From assembly GCA_028821455.1 (NCBI GenBank), contig JAPPGE010000004.1, forward strand, positions 1 to 64,000: DNA of 64,000 bases. The letters are read 5' to 3'. The stretch is from a bacterium (lineage in GTDB: Bacteria > Pseudomonadota > Alphaproteobacteria > SP197). Shown one piece after another: positions 1-8,757 of this stretch. The notes beneath the pieces were generated by a model. That model was not told the origin of the DNA and ran no database searches. It saw only the letters and a program-made list of their open reading frames with translations. Position 1 is the first letter of the stretch. The number at the start of each line of letters is the position of its first letter. The position numbers were made by a program, and so were the translations under genes.

Positions 1-1328
1 TTGGCCATCAGCACGTCCTCGAGCGTCGAGGCGCCGCCCAGGCTCATCTCCTGCGTCGCCGCCTCAGCGGAACCCGCCGCATCGATGCGGCGCGACACCG
101 CGTCCACCGTGCTCGCCGTCATCGCCCGCATCACCTGGGGAAGAACGGACTCGATCACCGCGTTGTGGTCGCTGGCAACCGCCTCAGGGGCGGCTCTTCC
201 GTAGACGCCCGAACCAATGATGAGGTTGGTGGTGATCTCGGTTCCGCCACTGGTCGTGATCGTTCTGGCGAACTGCCTTGCATAGCCCAGCTTGGGGATG
301 TCGGCGCTGTCGGTGTCGTCGGTGGGATCGTCGAAGTAGTACTCCACGAAGCCGCCTTGCGGACTGCTGGTTGCCGCCTCGATGACCTGCGGCAGCACGA
401 ACTCTCCCGTCACGATGTCCTTCACGGTCGGCACCAGAGGCTTGAGCTCGAACCTGTCAGGAAATGCTCCGTGAAACAGAATGACGTTGGAGGTCCGATC
501 CAGAATGTAGAGGTAGACGGAACCGTGCCTCCAGGGACCGTTCGGGTCCCTGAGCGCAAGCCTGGCCTTTGCGAAGGCCGTCCTGGATTCCAACGTCGAA
601 GTCGCGCCTCTCTGGGTCGAGATGAGGAACCTCAATGCTTCCGTGACAAAAGCCTTCAGGGTTTCGCGGTCCACCACGTCGCTGGCCGTGATGGCCGGAT
701 TGCCGTAATCGATGGTTTCGTCGGCCAGGTGAGCCGCGGTGAGATCGAATCCGGTGAGCAACATGCTCGGGCGCTGCGAACTGCTCGAGACATAAATGCT
801 CGCATAGCCAGAGGCGCCGGGGACATTGGGTACACTGAACAAGGCGCCTGTCCTGGATCTGGCTGTCGCGATCGTCGAAGGGTCGGTCAGGTCGACTCCC
901 AATGTCTGAAGAATCGTTCCATAGATCCGGGGGCTGAGTTTTCCGGCCGAAAGGGACATGTCCTTTGCATGGATCAACACCCGTCCATCGAGCGACAGCG
1001 TTACGATGTACGTGGAGCCGGAACGCCACGGGCCGCCTTCCAGTCGAAGCTGGCATCCCGAGTACGCAAGCTGTTGCGTGGTGAGCGTTTCGGAGGTTGT
1101 GAGCTCGAACTGCGCCGTGGCGGCCTGCGCGAATTGCGCTAGTGTGGCGGTGCCGTCTTCGACCTGCTGCGCCGTCACGGGCGGATCCGCGGGAGGCGTC
1201 TCGCCAGCGGGAAGCGGACACGCCTCCTGCGCCAACGCCGAACGCATATCGGCCATGATGCCGGCCAGCATCAAGAGGCAGAATGCAACAGTTACCGACG
1301 CTCCGATCTTCCACGCTCCAGTATTCAT
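1..1328 (-). CDS. Secreted Cache-domain protein, 3' part cut by window edge
   Basis: The frame stays open for 442 codons from an ATG at 1328 to the left edge, so the C-terminus is missing. A GGGGAGGTC ribosome site sits just upstream. Residues 1-33 form a signal peptide with a hydrophobic core and a likely cut after SALA. Two modules of similar shape follow, near residues 94-150 and 265-345. Each carries a GxWRxGSxYxxxLxxxxxV(I)LxHxxxxxxS/PxxF-like pattern typical of Cache_2 sensor domains. Such domains bind small ligands outside the cytoplasm. There is no membrane helix after the signal peptide in the visible part, so this is not an ordinary chemoreceptor as far as can be seen. The missing part could hold a membrane anchor or an outer-membrane domain. 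The ligand is unknown. Confidence 0.7.
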   Translation of the reverse strand, partial: MNTGAWKIGASVTVAFCLLMLAGIMADMRSALAQEACPLPAGETPPADPPVTAQQVEDGTATLAQFAQAATAQFELTTSETLTTQQLAYSGCQLRLEGGPWRSGSTYIVTLSLDGRVLIHAKDMSLSAGKLSPRIYGTILQTLGVDLTDPSTIATARSRTGALFSVPNVPGASGYASIYVSSSSQRPSMLLTGFDLTAAHLADETIDYGNPAITASDVVDRETLKAFVTEALRFLISTQRGATSTLESRTAFAKARLALRDPNGPWRHGSVYLYILDRTSNVILFHGAFPDRFELKPLVPTVKDIVTGEFVLPQVIEAATSSPQGGFVEYYFDDPTDDTDSADIPKLGYARQFARTITTSGGTEITTNLIIGSGVYGRAAPEAVASDHNAVIESVLPQVMRAMTASTVDAVSRRIDAAGSAEAATQEMSLGGASTLEDVLMA

Positions 1329-1652
1329 CCTGCGACCTCCCCGCATGGCAAGACAAGCATACTGATTCGTGCACCGGACTGTGAAGCGCCAAACTGTGGA
1401 CAGTGCGGCGACAGATAGAGGCTGCTGGACGGCAACGCTGATTTTCTGTGACATGCCGATCATGAACCTCAAGAGCTGGTTGTGATCGCTGGCCGCCAAT
1501 GGCTGCGTCAGGGACAGGATTCCCTTCGGCGAAATCGTCAACCCGGAAACGAATCGCTGAAGAATCCTCACGCTCAAGCGTTGTCTGGGGCTGGGGATTG
1601 GACCATGATCGCGCGTCTGCCCGGGCGTCCTGAACGAAAAGGTGATGTGGCG
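1329..1652. other. Intergenic region between divergent genes
   Basis: This 324-base gap separates the divergent Cache gene and the coiled-coil gene and must hold both promoters. I see no clear -10/-35 pair. The coiled-coil frame is open back to 1482, so part of the gap could be coding. Confidence 0.4.
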
Positions 1653-2090
1653 ATGTACGCGCGTGTCCTGGCCATGGATGGCGTCTTCTTTCGCGTTGAC
1701 GGCTGCGTCACCAATGAAGATGGCAGCACGGCCAACATCTTCAGCGACCTTGAAACCATCATGTCGAGCAGCGACGTGTCGGAGGAGCAGGGGGCATTGC
1801 GCGATCAAGCCGAGTCCTACAACGACCATGCCGAGGCCCGGGTCGCTTCCGCCGTTGCCGAACTCAATGCCAGGCTGGCTGATGCTCTCACCCGGCTTGA
1901 GGATGCCAGGCAAGGCCAGGTTGTCGATCATCTGGTTCTCGACGATGTTCTGAAACGCGAACAGGAACGGGCGAGCGAGTTCGAGGCACTCAATGGGGAT
2001 GGCGGAATAGACTCAGCCGAAGCCCAGCGGTTCGAACGCGAACAATCCGAACTCATGGAGCGTATCGACGCGCTCCTGGGTGACGGATGA
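1653..2090 (+). CDS. Small acidic coiled-coil protein with an EF-hand-like loop
   Basis: The product is 145 residues, not recognised. I chose the ATG at 1653 because AAGGTGA lies seven bases upstream; in-frame starts at 1605 and 1482 are possible. Residues ~40-110 are rich in Ala, Glu, Arg and Leu in heptad-like spacing, suggesting a helical coiled coil. Near residue 117 there is ALNGDGGIDSAE, which fits an EF-hand loop (N3, D5, G6, I8, E12) except that position 1 is Ala instead of Asp. It ends 15 bases before the threonine aldolase gene and could share its transcript. No function can be assigned. Confidence 0.55.
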   Translation: MYARVLAMDGVFFRVDGCVTNEDGSTANIFSDLETIMSSSDVSEEQGALRDQAESYNDHAEARVASAVAELNARLADALTRLEDARQGQVVDHLVLDDVLKREQERASEFEALNGDGGIDSAEAQRFEREQSELMERIDALLGDG

Positions 2091-2105
2091 TCGACAGGAT
2101 TCGTG

Positions 2106-3155
2106 ATGCACCAGCCTCACTTCGGCAGCGACAACGCTTCCGGCATGGCGCCGGAGATCATCGATGCCCTGGCGCGGTCGAGCGCCGGGGGAGTCGATTC
2201 CTATGGCGGTGACGGACTGACCCTTGCCCTCGATGAGAGGTTTGGCGAGATCTTCGAGACCGACGTCTCAGTCTTGCCGGTAGGCACGGGGACCATTGCC
2301 AACGCCTTGTCTCTGGCGTTCCTCGCACCTCCCTGGGGTGCCATCTTCTGCTATGAGGCAGCCCACATCGTTGTTGACGAGGCGAATGCGCCGGAGTTCT
2401 TTGCGGGCGGCGCCAAGCTGATCGGTCTCGAAGGCGACCACGGGCGCATTCACCCTGATGCCTTGCGTCGAGCGGCCGCAACCATGGATGCCGAGGACGT
2501 CCACCATCCCCGGCCATCAGTGCTGTCCATCACCCAGGCGAGCGAGTGCGGCACGCTCTATTCTCCGAATGACATAGGCGCGCTTTGCCAGACGGCGCGC
2601 GATCTCGGCCTTGCCGTCCACATGGATGGAGCCCGATTTGCAAACGCGGTTGCCGCCCTTGAATGCCATCCCGCCGACATGACCTGGCGTGCCGGTGTTG
2701 ACGTGCTCTCCTTCGGCGCCACCAAGAATGGCTGCTTGGCGGCGGAGGCCATCATTGTCTTCGGTGACAGGAGAAAGGAGGTTCCCGTCCTGCGCCGTCA
2801 CCACAAGAGGGCGGGACAGCTCTTCTCCAAGATGCGCTTCCTGTCGGCGCAGCTTGACGCCTATCTCGAGTCAGGAAACTGGTTGAGGTGGGCGCGCAAC
2901 GCCAATGTTCAGGCACGCAGGCTGGCCCACGGTCTCGAGAAGATCGAGGGTGTTCGTCTCCTGCACCCCGTCGGCGTCAACGAGATCTTCCTCGAGATGC
3001 CGCTAGCCATTTTCGAGCGTCTCAAGAGGACCGGATTCGGATTCTATCCCATCCAGCCCACGGGCCAGGACACCGGTACCGTGCGTCTCGTCACCTCCTT
3101 CAATACCTCCTCCGACGACATTGACCGTCTCCTGCTCGCCGCTTCCACCGACTGA
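2106..3155 (+). CDS. ltaE: Low-specificity threonine aldolase
   Basis: This is a PLP-dependent fold-type I aldolase that cleaves L-threonine or L-allo-threonine to glycine and acetaldehyde. It matches the family along its whole 349 residues: FGSDNASG at the N-terminus, the HMDGARFANA block, and the PLP lysine in GATKNG at about residue 207. The Asp of HMDGARF pairs with the PLP ring nitrogen. I took the ATG at 2106 (ACAGGA six bases upstream); a GTG directly before it at 2103 is equally open. It follows the coiled-coil gene closely and is followed by a strong hairpin at 3175-3210. Confidence 0.9.
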   Translation: MHQPHFGSDNASGMAPEIIDALARSSAGGVDSYGGDGLTLALDERFGEIFETDVSVLPVGTGTIANALSLAFLAPPWGAIFCYEAAHIVVDEANAPEFFAGGAKLIGLEGDHGRIHPDALRRAAATMDAEDVHHPRPSVLSITQASECGTLYSPNDIGALCQTARDLGLAVHMDGARFANAVAALECHPADMTWRAGVDVLSFGATKNGCLAAEAIIVFGDRRKEVPVLRRHHKRAGQLFSKMRFLSAQLDAYLESGNWLRWARNANVQARRLAHGLEKIEGVRLLHPVGVNEIFLEMPLAIFERLKRTGFGFYPIQPTGQDTGTVRLVTSFNTSSDDIDRLLLAASTD

Positions 3156-3174
3156 TCGCTCCCGGTACACCGGA

Positions 3175-3210
3175 GCACACCTGGCCCCGCCCGACGTATG
3201 CCAGGTGTGC
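3175..3210. terminator. Hairpin between convergent genes
   Basis: Perfect 11-base arms GCACACCTGGC and GCCAGGTGTGC flank a 14-base loop. It lies between the ends of the convergent threonine aldolase and RES toxin genes, so a two-way terminator is likely. There is no T-run. Confidence 0.55.
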
Positions 3211-3307
3211 GATAGTTCATCAGACTCTCTACCGGTGGAACGGACGCCGCCTCGTTGGATTTCGGTTGACGATACACGTCCCGACGGACCACCAGGGTGG
3301 TCGGCCA

Positions 3308-3820
3308 TCACATCCGCCGCAGTCTGTCCTCGTCATCGATCACCTCGAGCGTGCAACCGTCGCCTGTCCAGTGCCAAAGCACGAGGTTCAGGTTGGTCCT
3401 GGATGTCCCCTTCGCGAAGCTGCGGACGAGCAAGCCTGCAAAGCCGTCCGCAACAAGCGCCCGGGCGAACTCCTGCGATGGCGCCGTTCGTCCCTCCAGC
3501 ATGGCCGTGCGCCAACCTGAATTGGCCAGTGCCCTGGGGGATAGCCCATAGTCGTCCAGTGCTTCCGTATCGCGCGTGTCGAAGATCGGTCCCAGATCCG
3601 TGCGGTAGGACACCAGAACCGTGGGCTGCAGGTCGCCCACCTGGTTCGCCTCACGCAGCGCGGTGGAGGGATCGATTGATGTGTAAAGCGCAGGCGTGCC
3701 CCTGGGGTTGAACCGTCCACCATGGAGTCCGGCACCGCGGCCGGACAACGGTTCACGCGCATGGATCGGGTTCAGGGCGCGGTAAAGCAGTCCTGAATAG
3801 CGCCCATCGGCCAGCGGCAT
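3308..3820 (-). CDS. RES-domain NAD+-degrading toxin
   Basis: This 170-residue protein has the RES fold signature: Arg14 in LYRA, the GGRFNPRGTPALYTS block at residues 34-48, Glu57 in TALREAN, and a C-terminal LLVRSF segment. Characterised RES toxins (MbcT, ParT and others) break down or transfer ADP-ribose from NAD+ and stop growth. The length is within the family range. Its ATG overlaps the stop codon of the upstream antitoxin gene (TGATG), the usual coupled arrangement for RES/Xre pairs. I infer it is an intact toxin; nothing in the sequence suggests decay. Confidence 0.88.
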   Translation of the reverse strand: MPLADGRYSGLLYRALNPIHAREPLSGRGAGLHGGRFNPRGTPALYTSIDPSTALREANQVGDLQPTVLVSYRTDLGPIFDTRDTEALDDYGLSPRALANSGWRTAMLEGRTAPSQEFARALVADGFAGLLVRSFAKGTSRTNLNLVLWHWTGDGCTLEVIDDEDRLRRM

Positions 3821-4170
3821 CAGGCGAAAACGCCCGCGTCGACCGCGTCGATGTACTCAAGAACCTGTTGCGCCTTGCCTTCCTGCACCAGTTGCATCGC
3901 GGTGCGCCCTTCAAATCCCGGCAGGGGTTCGGACCGATACCAGGCATAGGCCATGAGTGGCGAACCAAAGCGCGGTTCGACCTTGTTGAGAACCTCGACC
4001 AGTTCGCGCAGGCGGCGTTGTGTCTTGTTCGACCGGATCCTTGTGCGACGCTGCAAGGCGTCCTTGCCCAGGCCTACCGTCATGGCGATCTCTTCGGCGG
4101 AAGTGCGCAGCGCGGCGGCAATCTTGCGGGGCTCGAATTGTCCCCCTTCAGCGACGTGTGTGATGAGCAT
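3820..4170 (-). CDS. Xre/MbcA/ParS-type antitoxin
   Basis: This 116-residue protein is the partner of the RES toxin. The N-terminal half (EEIAMTVGLGKDALQRRTR) is a helical DNA-binding-like region and the C-terminal half (FGSPLMAYAWYRSEPLPGFEGRTAMQLV) is the MbcA/ParS toxin-binding domain (formerly DUF2384). It precedes the toxin and overlaps it by one base. Antitoxins of this family normally repress their own promoter; two short palindromes at 4158-4177 and 4193-4212 straddle and precede the start codon and are candidate operators. Confidence 0.88.
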   Translation of the reverse strand: MLITHVAEGGQFEPRKIAAALRTSAEEIAMTVGLGKDALQRRTRIRSNKTQRRLRELVEVLNKVEPRFGSPLMAYAWYRSEPLPGFEGRTAMQLVQEGKAQQVLEYIDAVDAGVFA

Positions 4171-4177
4171 GTCACAC
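4158..4177. promoter_or_regulatory. Palindrome over antitoxin start codon
   Basis: GTGTGA and TCACAC form perfect six-base arms around an eight-base spacer that contains the antitoxin ATG (minus strand, 4170). The position suits an autoregulatory site, but binding is inference. Confidence 0.35.
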
Positions 4178-4192
4178 CACTATTCAATTATT

Positions 4193-4212
4193 CTGACGCA
4201 TTTTAGTGTCAG
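4193..4212. promoter_or_regulatory. Palindrome upstream of RES/Xre operon
   Basis: CTGACGC and GTGTCAG (six of seven bases complementary) are separated by six bases, starting 23 bases upstream of the antitoxin ATG. It is a candidate operator for the antitoxin. Confidence 0.4.
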
Positions 4213-4716
4213 TATGGCTGGAGTTCAAGGCAGAAGAGTGAGGTACTGTCCGGTTGTCGTCGCGACAGATTGCCGTCGCGAGAGAGACTCTGGATACCTG
4301 TCACGCCGGGTAATCTGGCCGCCCGTGGAACCAATGCAACCAGTGCGAAGGGGTGAGTGCCGAACCGGCCCGCAATGCGCAGCATCCGTCGCCCGATGAT
4401 CTCCGGGTGAAGACAAATGGCCGTTCCGGAGACCGTGTTTCGGCATCTCCAAGTCCTGTCAATCGTCTTCATCACGGGCGACAATGAACTCATTCGCAGG
4501 AAAGGGCAGTGAAGGTCGACGTGACGAAAGGCACTGATGTCGCAGGAGACGACACATGGGCGTTGGCAAGTTCAAGCACACACCACGGCGCTCTTCACCG
4601 GATGATCGTTCGTCGCTGACGGAGTGTGCGGAATAGTTGCCTTCAAGCCTTGTGCTTCAGCGGTCGAACCATCACTTGACCTCTGACCCGGTCACTGCAA
4701 CCCGTGAGCTCAATGG
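4213..4716. other. Non-coding stretch
   Basis: About 500 bases between the RES/Xre promoter region and the end of the hydrolase gene. Short open frames occur on both strands but none has a convincing start, ribosome site or family signature. I see nothing definite in it. Confidence 0.4.
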
Positions 4717-5379
4717 TCAAAGCCTGGCTGAAAGGAACTCCATCATGCGGGCCCACGACGTGCGGGCGCTGGCGACGTCGTAGGCATCGCTCACTTCGTT
4801 GAAGAAGGCGTGTTCGGCATCGTACCGGTAGAGTTCGTGAGCCACGTTGCCGGCGTTGAGGTCATCCACCAGGCTGTCCACGGCTTCGGGATTGCACCAG
4901 TCATCGATGTTGGCGAAATGGCCCTGGAAGGGGATGCGGATGGCCGATGCGTCGGCGAATTCCTTCGGAGGAATGCCGTAGAATGCGACGGCCACATCGC
5001 ACTCGGCGACATGGACCGCCGCCGCGATGGTGAGCGCCCCTCCCATGCAGAAACCGGTCACGGCGACGCGGCCGTTGGACAGCGACTTCAGATGGCGGGC
5101 TGCGCCGGTGATGTCCTCGTGGGTTGCGCCCGGAAAATCGAGCCCCTCCATCATGTGACCGGCCTCGTCCGCATCCCCGGTCACCCTTCCGTGGTAGAGG
5201 TCGGGGGCAAGGGCGTTGTAGCCGTGACGTGCGAAACGATCCGCGATGCCGCAGATCTGGTCGTTGAGACCCCACCACTCCTGGAGAACAATGACGCCCG
5301 GGCGGTCGTCGCCTGCTTCGGCCAGCCAACCACTGGCGGAACCGCCGTCGGGACGTGAAAAACTGATCATGCGGCCCAT
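4717..5379 (-). CDS. Dienelactone hydrolase family protein
   Basis: This is a 220-residue alpha/beta hydrolase. The nucleophile elbow is GFCMGG with Cys111, the acid is probably Asp159 or Asp160 in NIDDW, and the base is His190 in DAEHAFF; Glu34 in QEWWG matches the glutamate that activates the cysteine in dienelactone hydrolase. These enzymes open lactone rings such as dienelactone in chlorocatechol breakdown, but many family members act on other esters, and no chlorocatechol genes are nearby. The start at 5379 follows GGGGAGGTCACTC; an upstream in-frame ATG at 5412 lacks a better ribosome site. Confidence 0.87.
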   Translation of the reverse strand: MGRMISFSRPDGGSASGWLAEAGDDRPGVIVLQEWWGLNDQICGIADRFARHGYNALAPDLYHGRVTGDADEAGHMMEGLDFPGATHEDITGAARHLKSLSNGRVAVTGFCMGGALTIAAAVHVAECDVAVAFYGIPPKEFADASAIRIPFQGHFANIDDWCNPEAVDSLVDDLNAGNVAHELYRYDAEHAFFNEVSDAYDVASARTSWARMMEFLSARL

Positions 5380-5445
5380 GAGTGACCTCCCCTTGCCATT
5401 GTTGAATCTCACTCTCTCACGTCCGGACCGAGGCGGACAAGGTCG

Positions 5446-6582
5446 TTAGAGACCGGGTGGCTCCCGGTATCGGCCGAACTGCTTCAACACGGCTGTCACC
5501 TTGTCCCTGTCGAGTGCCAGTGCCGTGTGCCCGTTCACACCCACCATCTCTTCGCTGACCGCGAGGACATTCATGACGGCCTCGTCGACTGCCTGGATGA
5601 CGGCTTCGAAGAAGGGATCGAGCCTGTGATCCGGAATGATGGCGAGTTCAAGGTACGGGGTGTTCTTCCCGAGGGCATCCGATCCTGCCGTCGTGAATGC
5701 AAGAAAGATATCCCCCGATCCATGACCGGAAATCGAGCCGCCGCGACCCACGCCGAGTGACACGCGTCGGGCGAGTCTCTTCAACTGGTGCGAGACCAGC
5801 GGCGCATCTGTCGCCACAACGCCGATGACTGAACCTGTTTCCATTGCATAGGGGTCCGGGCCCGGGAGGTGTTCGGCCATGGGGATGCCGGCGATCACGA
5901 GTTGGGACCGCAGGCCGAAGTTCGCCTGAACGAAGGCTCCGACAGTGTAGGACTGATCCTCGTGGGTCACCGTGCGCGAGGCCGTTCCTGATCCGCCCTT
6001 CATGCCGTAGAGCATCATGCCGGTACCGCCTCCGACACTGCCCTCCTCGAGAGGACCTCCCGCCGCACTGCCAATCGCCTCGAAGACATGCTCCCGTTTG
6101 ACGTGAAAGCCGTTGATGTCGTTCAGCCAACCGTCGTATGTCTCTCCGGCGACAGGCAATCCCCAGTCGGCACCTTCTCCGTAGGCATCGAAGCGGCGGT
6201 TCAGCCACTCGATCGTGGCGTCGCGGGCGACACCGCAGGAGTGCGTGTTGGTGATGGTGATCGGGCCGTCGCTGTGCCCGACTTCGTCAATCCACCAGCT
6301 TCCGGTGAGTTCGCCGTTGCCGTTGAGACTGAACTGGCCGGTCCATACAGGAAGTCTGGCTCCGGACTTGCCTCGCGGAATGATGGCTGTGACCCCGGTG
6401 CGCACGGGACCGGACCCGACGACAAGAGGGCCGCCGTCGCCGCGAATGAGGGTTGCGTATCCGACCTCGACGCCAGCAACGTCCGTGATGGCGTTGAACG
6501 GTCCCGGACGGCCTTCGAAGGGGATTCCCAGGGCACGGGCGCGTGGTTTGCCGGACGGCGTGGCAAGAAGGGGGGAGGTCAT
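5446..6582 (-). CDS. DmpA-type P1 family aminopeptidase
   Basis: This 378-residue protein belongs to the self-cleaving N-terminal nucleophile peptidases (L-aminopeptidase/D-esterase DmpA, beta-peptidyl aminopeptidase BapA). The expected self-cleavage point is Gly250-Ser251 in METGSVIGVVATDAPL, matching Gly249-Ser250 of DmpA, and Ser251 would be the catalytic residue. Other family blocks are TNTHSCGVARDA and SISGHGSGDIFLAF. It likely releases N-terminal residues from small peptides or amides. It lies 47 bases downstream of an Xaa-Pro aminopeptidase on the same strand and may be co-transcribed as a peptide-use unit. Confidence 0.88.
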   Translation of the reverse strand: MTSPLLATPSGKPRARALGIPFEGRPGPFNAITDVAGVEVGYATLIRGDGGPLVVGSGPVRTGVTAIIPRGKSGARLPVWTGQFSLNGNGELTGSWWIDEVGHSDGPITITNTHSCGVARDATIEWLNRRFDAYGEGADWGLPVAGETYDGWLNDINGFHVKREHVFEAIGSAAGGPLEEGSVGGGTGMMLYGMKGGSGTASRTVTHEDQSYTVGAFVQANFGLRSQLVIAGIPMAEHLPGPDPYAMETGSVIGVVATDAPLVSHQLKRLARRVSLGVGRGGSISGHGSGDIFLAFTTAGSDALGKNTPYLELAIIPDHRLDPFFEAVIQAVDEAVMNVLAVSEEMVGVNGHTALALDRDKVTAVLKQFGRYREPPGL

Positions 6583-6629
6583 GGATTTGATCCATTCATC
6601 GATGCTGATTCCTGCGGTTGGTCACACGC

Positions 6630-8684
6630 TCAGGACTCGCCTCGTATCGGTCGCGTGACATCGTCCAGCCAGGCGGCTGTTTCGGGGTCGACAAGAGGCT
6701 TGAGGGATTCGCGAACTCTTGCGTGATAGGCATCGAGCCAGTCGGCTTCCTCATCGCTCAGGTCGTCGGCATTCACCAGCCGCCGGTCGATCGGTGCTCG
6801 GGTGAGTGTCTTGAAGCGAAGCATGGGCCGTTCCCCGGGCCGGCTGTCTTCTTCCACCACCACGAGGTTCTCGATCCTGATCCCCCAGGCACCGGTCCGG
6901 TAGTAACCGGGTTCGTTCGAGACGATCATGCCCGGCTCCAGCGCGGTGTGGCCGCGCTTGGAGATGTTCTGCGGGCCCTCGTGGACTCCAAGATGGCTTC
7001 CGACACCATGTCCCGTGCCGTGATCGTAGTCGGCGCCGAGTCTCCAGAGCGGCATGCGGGCCAGGGTATCGATGGCCGCCCCGTTGGTGCCCTTGGGAAA
7101 GCGCGCGGTCGCTATCGCGATATGTCCCTTGAGCACGGCCGTGAAGTGGCGCTTGTGTTCTTCATCCGGTTCGCCGATGGCAATGGTACGCGTGACATCG
7201 GTCGTGCCATCCGGATACTGGCCACCCGAATCGACCAGGTAGAGAGAACCAGGTTCGAAAGTGCGGTTGGTTGCATTGCTGGACCGGTAATGCACCACGG
7301 CGCCGTTGGGGCCAAATCCCGATATGGTCTCGAAGCTGTATCCCCTGTAGCCGTCAACGCGCCGCCGGCATTCCTCAAGCACTCTCTCGGCCGTCAACTC
7401 GTCAACCGTCACGTTGCTTCCGGGGCGGTTGGACTGATCGAGCCAGCACAGGAAGGTGGAAAGCGCCGCGCCGTCGCGGACATGACAGTTGGTCATGCCG
7501 GTGACTTCGGCGGCGTTCTTGATGGCCCGGGGCAGGGCGCACGGATCCTGCTCGAGCAGGGCCGTGCCTCCGGCCGCCTCGATGTGGTCGTGCAACCACG
7601 CGGCGCCGGACTGGCGGTCGACAACGATCGTTGCATCGTCTTGAGCCAGACGGGCAAGTCTCTCGGCGAGTTCGTCTGCAGGACGCACGGCGACATTGTC
7701 GGGGAGCCAGGAGACTGCCTCCGGTGTGAACTTCCTCTGATCGGCGAAGAGAGTGACCGAACCTTTCTTGCTGATGATGGCGAACCCGAGACACACCGGC
7801 GTTCCCGGAAGGTCACCACCACGGATGTTGAGCAGCCAGGCAATCGATGCCGGATCGGAGATTACCGCACCGTCATGGCCGTTCGCGGCGAGCGATGCAG
7901 CGATCCTGTCGATCTTGGAGGAGGCTGTTTCGCCGGCGAACTCGAGGGCGTGGGGACGGACAGGAGACAGTGGAGGAGGGGGTTGGTTGAACCAGATCTG
8001 ATCGATGGGATTGTTGTCGCAGGGAACCAGTGAGCCGCCTGCGCTCTCGGCCGCCTTCCGGAAAACAGCCAGTTCGGCCTTGGCATGCAACCACGGGTCG
8101 TAGCCCAGTCTTCCTCCCTCGAGATGGTCTGCGATCCAGTCGCGCGGAGGCTCGTTCATCAGGTGAAGGAATTCGAAGTCATCGCCGTTCACCTGCATCC
8201 TGACCTGGAGCGTGTAGCGTCCGTCGACGAAGATGGCTGCCTTGTCCTTCAGAACCACGGCAATCCCTGCCGAGCCACCGAAGCCCGTCAGCCACGCCAG
8301 GCGTTCGCTCTTGACGGGAAGCATCTCGCCCTGATGCTCATCGGCGTGGGGCACCATGAACCCGTCCAGACCGAGTCGCTGCAGTTCGTGGCGCAAGGCC
8401 TGCAAACGCCAGGCCGGCGCTGGAACCTCGAGACCGCTTGAAGTTCGATCTTCCAGTGTCCGTTTCAGCGCCTGGAGCTGCTCTGCCAACTCGTCGCCCG
8501 GCGCCTCCGCCACTAGGCGAAGCCAGAGACCATGGTCGATGTCTTCCGGTGCGGCCAGGACACCGGCGATCACGCTGCGGACCTCGGCGACGGACTTCCC
8601 GGCGCGAGCTCGCGCCAGCAGCCGGGCAAGGTGGCTGTCGCCCAGATAGCGGGCCGAATCAGCGACGGCAACTGAGGGGGTCAT
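6630..8684 (-). CDS. Xaa-Pro aminopeptidase (M24B)
   Basis: This 684-residue metallopeptidase removes the N-terminal residue before proline. The C-terminal pita-bread domain holds the two-metal site: Asp in LVDSGGQYPDGTTDVTR (two Asp ligands), His in HGTGHGVGSHLGVHEGP, Glu in SNEPGYY and Glu in IRIENL. A creatinase-like N-terminal domain (about residues 95-230) precedes a second similar domain, the three-domain layout of the large cytosolic aminopeptidase P group. About 90 residues lie ahead of the first recognised domain. That leader is helical and charged and I do not recognise it. The only ribosome-like site, AAGGAG, is rather far from the ATG. Confidence 0.88.
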   Translation of the reverse strand: MTPSVAVADSARYLGDSHLARLLARARAGKSVAEVRSVIAGVLAAPEDIDHGLWLRLVAEAPGDELAEQLQALKRTLEDRTSSGLEVPAPAWRLQALRHELQRLGLDGFMVPHADEHQGEMLPVKSERLAWLTGFGGSAGIAVVLKDKAAIFVDGRYTLQVRMQVNGDDFEFLHLMNEPPRDWIADHLEGGRLGYDPWLHAKAELAVFRKAAESAGGSLVPCDNNPIDQIWFNQPPPPLSPVRPHALEFAGETASSKIDRIAASLAANGHDGAVISDPASIAWLLNIRGGDLPGTPVCLGFAIISKKGSVTLFADQRKFTPEAVSWLPDNVAVRPADELAERLARLAQDDATIVVDRQSGAAWLHDHIEAAGGTALLEQDPCALPRAIKNAAEVTGMTNCHVRDGAALSTFLCWLDQSNRPGSNVTVDELTAERVLEECRRRVDGYRGYSFETISGFGPNGAVVHYRSSNATNRTFEPGSLYLVDSGGQYPDGTTDVTRTIAIGEPDEEHKRHFTAVLKGHIAIATARFPKGTNGAAIDTLARMPLWRLGADYDHGTGHGVGSHLGVHEGPQNISKRGHTALEPGMIVSNEPGYYRTGAWGIRIENLVVVEEDSRPGERPMLRFKTLTRAPIDRRLVNADDLSDEEADWLDAYHARVRESLKPLVDPETAAWLDDVTRPIRGES

Positions 8685-8757
8685 GATGGTATGGTGTCCA
8701 GGCTCCTTACCGAGAATAGTGGGGACCTGGATGAACTGGCAACAGGGCCTCGATCGA

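Noticed and set aside
165-1142. Long plus-strand open frame opposite the Cache gene
   Set aside because: It has no family signature, and the minus-strand frame has a signal peptide, ribosome site and Cache pattern.
6618-8033. Plus-strand frame of 471 codons
   Set aside because: It is antisense to the Xaa-Pro aminopeptidase, whose metal-binding motifs are complete.
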